A DNA stretch of 6,665 bases from Clostridia bacterium. Lineage in GTDB: Bacteria; Bacillota_E; RBS10-35; JAJYVN01. Below are positions 1 to 5,733 of the stretch, in pieces. The DNA is taken from the NCBI GenBank assembly GCA_027335545.1, contig DAHWHV010000111.1, forward strand, positions 1 to 6,665, given 5' to 3'. The notes below the pieces were generated by a model, which saw nothing but the letters and a program-made list of their open reading frames with translations, did not search any database and was not told the DNA's origin. Numbering within the stretch: the stretch's first letter is position 1; every line of letters begins with the position of its first letter. The position numbers and the translations under genes are program-made.

Positions 1-125
1 GAGGTGTGCCGCAGCGGCGCCCCCGCGCCCAGGCGCTACCCCGCCTGTCCGGCACGTCGGCAGCGGTGCCACGGCGTCACGGTGGGCCCCGCGGCTCCGT
101 CTTCAGCGGTGTAAGGGGGATACCC
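1..125. other. Upstream region of the first exporter
   Basis: The reading frame of the first exporter stays open to the left edge, with an upstream GTG at position 6. The 40 residues it would add are rich in Arg, Pro and Gly, look unlike an exporter N terminus, and lie before a much better ribosome binding site. I treat this stretch as non-coding leader. I see no convincing -35/-10 pair. A short inverted repeat GCCGC-A-GCGGC lies at 8-18. Confidence 0.45.
113..120 (+). promoter_or_regulatory. Ribosome binding site of the first exporter
   Basis: AAGGGGGA lies 5 bases before the GTG at 126. It is the strongest Shine-Dalgarno match near the gene's 5' end and decides the start in favour of 126 over the upstream GTG at 6. 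Confidence 0.7.
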
Positions 126-2153
126 GTGGCCACGGCGACCCTCCGCACCGCCGCGCCGGCCCGCAACGGCCGCCCGCTGCGCAGCGCGCTCCGCTTCCTG
201 GCGGCGCTCTGGGTCGCGGAATGGCCCGTCGCCGCCGCCCTCACCGCCGCCGTCTGCCTGCAGGGGGTCCTGCCCGCGGCCCGCCTGTGGGTCCTGGGGC
301 GGCTGGTGAACGGCATCGCCGCGGCGGTCCGCGGCGCCGGCCCCGCGCCCGTCGGCGCCCTGGCCCTGCTGGTGGCGCTGATGGCGGCCAGTCACGCGCT
401 GGGCCAGGCCGTGGCCGCCCTGGGTGAGCACCTCACCGACCGGACCACGCAATCGTTCCAGCGGCGCATCCTGGAGAAGGCCGCCGCCCTCGATCTGGCC
501 TTCTTCGAGGCAGAGGAGGCGCACGACCGCCTGCAGCGGGCCGCCCGGGCGACCGACATGGAGCTCGCCACCTTCTACACGGCCGCCCTGGAGCCGGTGC
601 AGGGACTGGTCACGGCCGTCGCCCTCGCCGCCACGCTGGCCACCGCCGCCTGGTGGCTGGGCCCGCTCCTGCTGCTCGCCGCGCTACCCGTGCTCACGCT
701 GAAGCTGGTGCGCACCGCGCACCAGTTCGGCTGGAAGCTCGATGAGACGCCCGTCGAACGGCGGCGCAGCTACTTCCAGCGCCTGCTGCATAACCGGGAA
801 GCCGCCAAGGAGGTGCGGCTCTTCGGACTGGGGGAACACCTCCTGCGGCGCTGGGACGAACAGCAGCAGGCCCTGCACCACGGGCGGCTGCGCCAGGCGG
901 CGGCGGAGGCCCGCGTGTCGCTGACCAGCGAGGGCGTCCTGATCGCCGCACTCGCGGCGGCCACTCTGCTGCTGGCCTACCACGTGGCCGGCGGCACGCT
1001 CAGCCTCGGGGCCTACGTGATGCTGGCCCAGGCGGCGACCGAGTTGCAGGGCGCCGTCGACGGCCTCCTGGTCGGGCTGCGGGGGGCCTACCTGCGGGCG
1101 CTCTCGGCCGACGACGTCTTCGCCTTTCTCGACCGTCCGGACCCGGCGTCCGGCCCGGGCGGCGAGATGGCGGCGAACGGGGAGACGGGGGGCAGGGCCC
1201 CGGGCGGCGACGAGCGCGCGGCCCGACGGAAGCCGGGCGGTACCATGGGGCGTGCCCGCTTCCCCTCCCCCCTACGCGATGGCATCCGCGGCGAGGACGT
1301 CTGGTTCCGTTACCGGCCGGACGGGGACTGGACGCTGCGCGAGCTCTCCTTCTCCGTCCGGGCGGGCGAGACCATCTCTCTGGTCGGGGAGAACGGCGCC
1401 GGCAAGACGACGCTGGTCAAGCTCCTGCTCGGTCTCTACCGGCCGGAGCGGGGGCGCATCCTCTTCGATGGCCTTCCCCTGGAGCACATGGACGCGGCCG
1501 ACGTGCGCCGGCACTGCAGCGCCATCTTCCAGGACTTCGCGCACTTCCGCCTCACACTCCGCGAGAGCATCGGGATCGGAGACGTGGGGCCGCTGGCGGG
1601 AGAGCCCGGGGCGGGCGCCGACGCGAAGGGGAAGGCCACGCGCTCCGCGCTGGCGCAACCCTCCCCCGCGGGTCCGACAGACCCCCGGGACGCGTGGGAG
1701 CGGCGGATCGAGCGGGCCGCTACGCGCGCCGGGGTCGAGGCGATCGCCGCCGGCCTGGAGCGAGGATACGACACCGTGCTCAGCCCGGCCTTCGGGGGGG
1801 TGGACCTCTCCGGTGGGCAGTGGCAGAAAGTCGCGTTGGCGCGGAGCCTGATGCGCGACGCGCAGGTGCTGATCCTGGACGAGCCCACCGCCTCCCTCGA
1901 CCCCCGCGCCGAGCTGGCCGTGTTCGAGCAGTTCCGTGCCCTGGCGGTCGGTCGCACCACGTTCCTCATCTCGCACCGCATCGGCACCGCCCGCCTCGCC
2001 GACCGCATCCTGGTACTGCGGCAGGGGCGGCTGGTGGAGTCCGGGAGCCACGCCGAGTTGGTCGCCGCCGCCGGCGACTACGCAGAGCTGTTCACGACCC
2101 AGCGACAGTGGTACGAGCCACAGCCGGGGGGTGAGCCGGCAGAAGGGGCCTGA
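126..2153 (+). CDS. ABC exporter, fused membrane and ATPase domains (half-transporter 1)
   Basis: This is an ATP-driven exporter half-transporter of 675 residues in the cytoplasmic membrane. The N-terminal ~330 residues are hydrophobic with about six membrane helices (for example around WPVAAALTAAVCLQGVL and VTAVALAATLATAAWWLGP) and contain REAAKEVRLFGLG, also present in the next gene. The ATPase domain shows Walker A GENGAGKTT (421-429, Lys427), Q-loop IFQDF (Gln469), signature LSGGQ (561-565) followed by WQ, Walker B ending LDEPT (Glu586) and an H-loop SHR (His617). All catalytic residues are intact. SGGQWQ and FQDF resemble NisT/SpaT-type peptide exporters, so a peptide or small hydrophobic cargo is possible, but this is inference. 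Low-complexity Gly/Pro/Arg insertions lie between the membrane and ATPase domains (about 336-388) and between Q-loop and signature (about 488-521), which makes the protein longer than the usual ~580-600 residues. The GTG start at 126 is chosen for its ribosome binding site. It probably pairs with the next gene. Confidence 0.93.
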   Translation: MATATLRTAAPARNGRPLRSALRFLAALWVAEWPVAAALTAAVCLQGVLPAARLWVLGRLVNGIAAAVRGAGPAPVGALALLVALMAASHALGQAVAALGEHLTDRTTQSFQRRILEKAAALDLAFFEAEEAHDRLQRAARATDMELATFYTAALEPVQGLVTAVALAATLATAAWWLGPLLLLAALPVLTLKLVRTAHQFGWKLDETPVERRRSYFQRLLHNREAAKEVRLFGLGEHLLRRWDEQQQALHHGRLRQAAAEARVSLTSEGVLIAALAAATLLLAYHVAGGTLSLGAYVMLAQAATELQGAVDGLLVGLRGAYLRALSADDVFAFLDRPDPASGPGGEMAANGETGGRAPGGDERAARRKPGGTMGRARFPSPLRDGIRGEDVWFRYRPDGDWTLRELSFSVRAGETISLVGENGAGKTTLVKLLLGLYRPERGRILFDGLPLEHMDAADVRRHCSAIFQDFAHFRLTLRESIGIGDVGPLAGEPGAGADAKGKATRSALAQPSPAGPTDPRDAWERRIERAATRAGVEAIAAGLERGYDTVLSPAFGGVDLSGGQWQKVALARSLMRDAQVLILDEPTASLDPRAELAVFEQFRALAVGRTTFLISHRIGTARLADRILVLRQGRLVESGSHAELVAAAGDYAELFTTQRQWYEPQPGGEPAEGA

Positions 2154-2364
2154 GCAGGGCCGCGGGCGGCCGCCGGGTGGTGGGGTGGGTCGCGCGCCGG
2201 CACCCGAACCGCGCGGAGGTGCCGCGCCGGGGCTGTCCCGCGCGGCTGGCGGAGGTCAGCGGTGTGCCCACCCGGCGTGCGGTCGCCACAGCCGGTTCGG
2301 TGCGATTCGCGCCTCTGCGGAACGACGGGCCCGGCAGACGAGGGTGCCGCGACTGGCACGGGGG
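2154..2364 (+). other. Gap between the two exporter genes, or N-terminal extension of the second
   Basis: These 211 bases follow the first exporter's stop. The frame of the second exporter is open through the whole gap, with in-frame GTG codons at 2185, 2344 and 2365. The residues encoded before 2365 are Arg/Gly/Pro-rich, with no membrane segment or recognisable domain. I see no terminator with a U-tract, no tRNA and no independent gene. The gap is either untranslated or adds an odd N-terminal tail to the second exporter. Confidence 0.4.
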
Positions 2365-4461
2365 GTGGGCGCGCTGGGTGACGCATCCCGGAATCGAGCC
2401 ACGGCCAAGGTCTATCGCCTGCTGCGCCTGGTGTGGGAGGCCTGGCGCGCGGTGCCCCTGGCCGCCGCCGCGCTCTTGCTGCGGACCGTCCTGCTGGCCG
2501 CGACCGCCCCGGCCCTGCCGTGGGCGACCGGGCGCCTCGTCGACGCCCTCGCCGGGGCGCACGGGACCGGCGCCTTCCCCAGGCTGGTCCCCTGGGTGCT
2601 GCTGATCGTGGGCATCCGCCTGGCGGGCAGCGCCCTCAGCCTGGCCGGCGGTTGGTTCGAGGTCCACGTTCCGCACGCCCAGCAGCGCCACGTGCTCACC
2701 CATGTCCTGCGCAGGGTGACGCGGGTCCCGCTGCAGCGCTTCGAGATCCCGGGCTTCCACGACTCCCTGGACCGGGCCGCCGGTGATTTCGCCGGCAACC
2801 AGTTGCACGACCTCTTCTGGCGCTCGGTGGCCATGCTGCAGGGCCTGCTGGCCCTGGCGGGCCTGGCCTGGGTGGCCGGCCGCGGGGATGCTGCGGCCCC
2901 GCTGCTGGTGCTGGCGGCGGGCCTGCTGACCATGGTCGTCCCGTGGCAGACGGGTGTGCAGTGGTACGCGCTGCAGCGTGCCATGACCCCGGAGACGCGC
3001 CTGCTGCAGTACATGCGCGAGCTCCTCACGGGGCGTGAGGCCGCCAAGGAGGTGCGCCTGTTCGGTCTCGGGCCGTACCTCCTCGGACGCTGGCAGGGGC
3101 ATGCCACGTCACTGCGCCGACAGGTCGAACGGCAGAACAACCGCGGACGCCTGCGCGAGGCATTGGCGGGGCTGATCCCCCTGCTGGCCTTCGGCCTGGC
3201 CCTGGTCCTGGTGGTCCTGCGGGCCCGCGCCGGTCAGCTGACGGTGGGGGCCGCGGTGGCGGCCCTGTATGCCCTGATGAGCCTGCAGGGGCAATGGGAG
3301 AACCTCGCGGGCCGCTTCGCGGAGGTCTGGGGTTGGTACCTGCGGGCGGTCGGCGACCTCACCGCCTTCCTGGACGAACCCGAAGCCCCCCGGCCCGAGG
3401 GGCTGCTGCCCGCAGGCGCACAGGCCATCGAGGTGCGCGACCTGGGCTTCACCTATCCCGGGGCGGCGGGCCCCGCCCTGCGCGGCGTGTCCTTCACGCT
3501 GGCCCCCGGGGAGAGGGTGGCGCTGGTCGGGGAGAACGGCGCCGGCAAGACCACGCTGGTGCACCTCCTCCTCGGACTGTACGCGCCGACGGAGGGCAGC
3601 ATCACCGTCGGTGGACGCGATCTGCGTGCGGTCGATCCGGCGTCGCTCTGGCAACGGACGGGGGCCGTCTTCCAGGACTTCACGCGCTACCACCTCACCG
3701 TCCGGGAGAACATCGGCTTCGGCGGCGTAGCGCAGGTCGGCGATGTCGCGGCGGTCTCGCGCGCCGCCGCAGCCGGCGGGGCGGCCGAGTTCGTGCGGGA
3801 GTTGCCCGAGCGGTACGAGACGGTGCTGGGCCCGACCTTCGGTGGGCGCGACCTCTCCGTCGGCCAGTGGCAGCGGCTGGCCACCTCCCGTGGCCTGATG
3901 CGGCGGGGGAACCTGCTGGTCCTCGACGAGCCCACCGCCGCCCTGGACGCCAAAGCAGAGGCGGAGGTATACCGCCGCTTCTCCGAGCAGGCCAGAGGCG
4001 AGCGGGGGCCAGGGGGAAGCGGAGGTGGCCGCCGCGGAGGTGAAGGCCGCCGCGGAGGTGAAGGCCGCCGCGGAGGTGAAGGCCGCCGCGGAGGTGAAGG
4101 CCGCGCGCCCCGCGCGGACCAACCCTCCGCCGCGCCCCGCGCGGACCAACCCTCCGCCGCGCCCCGCGCGGACCAACAGCGGAGCGAAGCTCGCCTCCGG
4201 CCGCGGAGCGAAGCTCGCCTCCGGCGAGCGGTGCTCCGCAGAGCGGTGCTCCGCAGAGCGGTGCTCCGCAGAGCGGTGCTCCGCCCCTCTGCCGTGACCG
4301 CCATCATGATCTCGCACCGCATCGGCTTTGCCGCCCTGGCCGACCGCATCCTGGTGCTGCGCGACGGCCGATTGGTCGAGGACGGCAGGCACGAGGAGTT
4401 GCTCCGCCTGGGGGGCGAGTATGCCCAACTCTTCGCGGCGCAGGCCCAGTGGTACGTCTGA
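2365..4461 (+). CDS. ABC exporter, fused membrane and ATPase domains, with repeat-filled insertion (half-transporter 2)
   Basis: This is the probable partner of the preceding exporter, 698 residues from GTG 2365. Membrane helices fill the first ~320 residues and include REAAKEVRLFGLG. The ATPase domain has Walker A GENGAGKTT (389-397, Lys395), Q-loop VFQDF (Gln437), signature LSVGQ (497-501, Val499 in place of Gly), Walker B LDEPT (Glu522) and H-loop SHR (His651). From Walker B Glu to H-loop His there are 129 residues, against 31 in the neighbour. The extra ~98 residues (about 546-643) are Gly/Arg-, Ala/Pro- and Leu/Arg-rich repeats encoded by four tandem arrays, and the normal fold resumes at VTAIMISHR. 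Without the insertion the length would be ~600, typical of the family. The start is uncertain: 2365 gives an N terminus aligning best with the neighbour, but it has no good ribosome binding site, and GTG 2185 would add 60 residues. Whether the insertion is tolerated or inactivates the ATPase is unknown. Confidence 0.88.
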   Translation: MGALGDASRNRATAKVYRLLRLVWEAWRAVPLAAAALLLRTVLLAATAPALPWATGRLVDALAGAHGTGAFPRLVPWVLLIVGIRLAGSALSLAGGWFEVHVPHAQQRHVLTHVLRRVTRVPLQRFEIPGFHDSLDRAAGDFAGNQLHDLFWRSVAMLQGLLALAGLAWVAGRGDAAAPLLVLAAGLLTMVVPWQTGVQWYALQRAMTPETRLLQYMRELLTGREAAKEVRLFGLGPYLLGRWQGHATSLRRQVERQNNRGRLREALAGLIPLLAFGLALVLVVLRARAGQLTVGAAVAALYALMSLQGQWENLAGRFAEVWGWYLRAVGDLTAFLDEPEAPRPEGLLPAGAQAIEVRDLGFTYPGAAGPALRGVSFTLAPGERVALVGENGAGKTTLVHLLLGLYAPTEGSITVGGRDLRAVDPASLWQRTGAVFQDFTRYHLTVRENIGFGGVAQVGDVAAVSRAAAAGGAAEFVRELPERYETVLGPTFGGRDLSVGQWQRLATSRGLMRRGNLLVLDEPTAALDAKAEAEVYRRFSEQARGERGPGGSGGGRRGGEGRRGGEGRRGGEGRRGGEGRAPRADQPSAAPRADQPSAAPRADQQRSEARLRPRSEARLRRAVLRRAVLRRAVLRRAVLRPSAVTAIMISHRIGFAALADRILVLRDGRLVEDGRHEELLRLGGEYAQLFAAQAQWYV
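4021..4104 (+). repeat. Tandem array A, 18-bp unit, inside exporter 2
   Basis: Unit GGAGGTGAAGGCCGCCGC (encodes GGEGRR). Three perfect copies start at 4036, 4054 and 4072. A fourth, 15-base copy starts at 4090, and a 15-base variant lacking GAA leads the array at 4021. Each full unit contains GGAGGTGA, a perfect Shine-Dalgarno-like octamer inside the coding sequence. Confidence 0.97.
4105..4177 (+). repeat. Tandem array B, 27-bp unit, inside exporter 2
   Basis: Two perfect 27-base copies (4105-4131 and 4132-4158) are followed by the first 19 bases of a third (4159-4177). The unit begins GCGCCCCGCGCGGACCAAC and encodes APRADQPSA. It follows array A directly, without a spacer, and stays in frame. 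Confidence 0.97.
4179..4226 (+). repeat. Tandem array C, 24-bp unit, inside exporter 2
   Basis: Two 24-base copies (4179-4202 and 4203-4226) differ only at the last base. The unit begins GCGGAGCGAAGCTCGCC and the array encodes RSEARLRP followed by RSEARLRR. Each copy contains the inverted repeat GAGC-GAA-GCTC. Confidence 0.95.
4226..4284 (+). repeat. Tandem array D, 15-bp unit, inside exporter 2
   Basis: Unit GAGCGGTGCTCCGCA starts at 4226, 4241, 4256 and 4271, with the last copy one base short. It encodes RAVLR four times. Each unit contains the inverted repeat GAGC-GGT-GCTC. The exporter sequence resumes within a few codons after the array. Confidence 0.97.
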
Positions 4462-4630
4462 AACGCCGCCGAGGGGCCCGACCACCATCCGCATCGAGCT
4501 CTCCACCGTCGAGGGCAGTGAGCGTTTCCGCGGCCGGCCGGGCGTCGAGGTCGCGACGCCTTTGCAGGTGGTGAGTCGGGGCGCGGACTGGCTGCGGGCC
4601 TGGAATCAGATCTGGCCGTGGAGCCTGTGA
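4421..4630 (+). CDS. Possible small ORF of 69 residues, or gene remnant
   Basis: I do not recognise this product. The ATG at 4421 lies inside the 3' end of exporter 2 in another frame, after a GGGGGG run. The portion beyond the exporter's stop (about 4480-4630) has codon third positions that are nearly all G or C. It encodes a natural-looking segment with IRIELSTVEG and a Trp-rich end (WLRAWNQIWPWSL). The frame of the following acetyltransferase over the same bases is much less biased. The TGA at 4628 overlaps a GTG at 4627 as GTGA, a typical coupling arrangement. The first ~20 residues, shared with the exporter's end, look unnatural, so this may instead be the 3' remnant of a truncated gene. 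Nothing in it points to a function. Confidence 0.33.
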   Translation: MPNSSRRRPSGTSETPPRGPTTIRIELSTVEGSERFRGRPGVEVATPLQVVSRGADWLRAWNQIWPWSL

Positions 4631-5052
4631 GGCCCGGCGACCTCACGGGGATCGTGTTCCGGGACTCGGCTGAAGGCCTCGCCCCGCACCAGCTGCGGGG
4701 GTTCTTCGCCGACTGGCGACGCCCCGTGTCGCCGGAGGAGCACCTGCTGGTCCTGCGCCGCAGCGCCGTGATCGCCTTGGCCGTCGACTCGGGGACGCAT
4801 GCCGTGGTCGGCTTCGCCACCGCGCTCAGCGACGGCGTCCTGTGCGCCCACATCACGCTGTTGGAGGTCCTGCCGAGCCACCGCCGGCGGGGCATCGGCC
4901 GCGCCCTAGTGCTGCGGCTGGAGAACCGGCTCGGCGCGCTCTGCGCGCTCGATGTCGTCTGTGAGCCGGAACTCCTCCCCTTCTACGAGCGTTGCGGCTT
5001 GCGCCCGGCGGCCGCGGCGATCCGCCGCCACCATCCCCCCTCCCCCCTGTGA
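4627..5052 (+). CDS. GNAT-family N-acetyltransferase
   Basis: This is a single-domain cytoplasmic acetyltransferase expected to transfer an acetyl group from acetyl-CoA to an unknown amine. It has 141 residues from GTG 4627. The acetyl-CoA-binding motif A is seen in the strand ITLLEVLPSH followed by RRRGIGRALV (pyrophosphate loop around 86-95). Near the C terminus FYERCG (119-124) is the usual GNAT motif B end with its conserved Tyr. VFRDSAEGLAPHQLRGFF at the start and VVGFATALSDGVL in the middle fit a small GNAT subfamily that usually begins near this VFRDS. Alternative starts are GTG 4618 (144 residues) and GTG 4654 (132 residues). I prefer 4627 because it makes a GTGA overlap with the small upstream ORF and has GGAG three bases upstream. 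It lies downstream of the exporters on the same strand and may be co-transcribed, but a role in modifying the exported compound is only a guess. Confidence 0.85.
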   Translation: MRPGDLTGIVFRDSAEGLAPHQLRGFFADWRRPVSPEEHLLVLRRSAVIALAVDSGTHAVVGFATALSDGVLCAHITLLEVLPSHRRRGIGRALVLRLENRLGALCALDVVCEPELLPFYERCGLRPAAAAIRRHHPPSPL

Positions 5053-5323
5053 CCGGGACGGGATGGTCGCTCCAGCCATCACCCCCGACAGATGCGGACG
5101 ATCGGGCCGGTCGGCGGCCGCGACGGCGACACCGCGCCCCGAACTGGCCGAAGGCCTGGGCCTGCTCCTGCCGGGCCTGGGCCCGCATGCGTTTGTCCGT
5201 GAGGCAGCGGACCGGCCGCGTCGGCTCACACCCGGCAAACCCGCATCCCCCAAGCGCATCCTAAGCCGCCGGCCGCCGCGACGGCCATGGTTCGACCGGT
5301 CGCGGCCGACCGGCTGCCGCCGC
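5053..5323. other. Region without a recognisable gene
   Basis: After the acetyltransferase's stop there are about 270 bases with frames open by chance because of high GC. No frame has a convincing start, ribosome binding site or domain. A plus-strand stretch around 5140-5220 (reading ELAEGLGLLLPGLGPHAF) looks somewhat protein-like and could be decayed coding sequence. No tRNA and no terminator with a U-tract are visible. Confidence 0.4.
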
Positions 5324-5334
5324 TCAGCGGCGGC
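5316..5334. repeat. Inverted repeat at the oxidoreductase remnant's stop
   Basis: GCCGCCGCT-C-AGCGGCGGC is a perfect inverted repeat with 9-base arms around one base, realistically a 7-bp stem with a 5-base loop. It spans the minus-strand stop codon of the remnant. There is no following T-run on either strand, so an intrinsic terminator role is doubtful. Confidence 0.5.
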
Positions 5335-5530
5335 GCGGGGCGAAGGGGGCCAACTCCGGCACCGCCCCTCCGGCCAGCAGGCGCGCCAGCCGCAGCCCGA
5401 GCCACTGGGCGAGCGTGATGCCGCTGTGCGCGACGCACACGAACAGGCCCTCTGCGCCCGGCCAGGCCCCGCACAGCGGGAGCCCGTCGACCGGCACGGG
5501 GCGCAGTCCCGTCCAGACGCGGACCAGCGG
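5324..5530 (-). pseudogene. C-terminal remnant of a DAO-family FAD-dependent oxidoreductase
   Basis: Read on the minus strand, the last ~66 codons before the TGA at 5324-5326 match the conserved end of D-amino-acid-oxidase/glycine-oxidase (ThiO-like) flavoproteins. VRVWTGLRPVPVDGLPLCG matches the family's W-x-G-L-R-P-x-x-x-D-G-L-P pattern. GLFVCVAHSGITLA matches the FAD-contacting G-H-S-G-x-T motif, with Ala in place of the first Gly. APFAPRRR is a typical end. A complete enzyme has roughly 350-400 residues. Upstream of about 5530 no frame continues the family, and the N-terminal GxGxxG dinucleotide-binding motif is absent from the window. The gene has therefore lost about five sixths of its length. 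No start codon or ribosome binding site can be assigned. A frame shift near 5540 may hide a few more residues (RNAVWDLRG reads in another frame). Confidence 0.75.
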
Positions 5531-5612
5531 TGCCGCGGAGGTCCCACACGGCGTTGCGCGGGGTAGCGGGAAGCGGGCAGGCGGTCCCGGACCGACGCGC
5601 CCGCCGCAACGC

Positions 5613-5684
5613 CAGGCTCTCAGGGCAGGCTCGCCGGGGCTCTCGGGCCCGTCAGGCTCAGTGGCAGGCTCGGGTGGCAGGCTC
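5613..5684 (+). repeat. CAGGCTC repeat cluster upstream of the small membrane protein
   Basis: CAGGCTC occurs five times, starting at 5613, 5626, 5653, 5665 and 5678, giving steps of 13, 27, 12 and 13 bases. A partial GGCTC copy lies between them at 5638. The last two copies extend the match to GGCAGGCTCGG. The cluster ends 49 bases before the start of the membrane protein gene. It could be a degenerate minisatellite or an iterated protein-binding site. Confidence 0.6.
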
Positions 5685-5720
5685 GGTGAGGAAGACTTAG
5701 CATCGGGTCGAGTGCAGCAG

Positions 5721-5726
5721 AGGGGG
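5721..5726 (+). promoter_or_regulatory. Ribosome binding site of the small membrane protein
   Basis: AGGGGG lies 7 bases before the GTG at 5734. Together with the open frame it supports translation of the small membrane protein from that GTG. I see no clear promoter hexamers upstream. TAGCAT at 5698 is a weak -10 candidate without a matching -35. Confidence 0.7.
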
Positions 5727-5733
5727 CGCCGTC

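Noticed and set aside
6..125. Upstream GTG start of exporter 1
   Set aside because: It would add 40 Arg/Pro-rich residues and lies upstream of a strong ribosome binding site that fits the GTG at 126.
2376..2400. tRNA-like or attachment-site-like segment around CCCGGAATCGAGCC
   Set aside because: There is no cloverleaf around it, no matching acceptor stem and no second copy in the window.
4021..4284. CRISPR array
   Set aside because: The repeats are directly adjacent with no unique spacers, the units are short and of four kinds, and they lie inside a coding sequence. They are minisatellites.
4025..4297. Plus-strand frame through the arrays reading AAAEVK and ERCSA repeats
   Set aside because: The repeats stay open in several frames because the units are multiples of three and lack stops. 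Only the exporter frame has domains on both sides.
3109..4895. Long minus-strand open frames opposite exporter 2 and the first acetyltransferase (465 and 402 codons)
   Set aside because: They are shadows of high-GC coding sequence: no domain, no ribosome binding site, composition dominated by Arg/Pro/Gly, and they run opposite clear ABC and GNAT genes.
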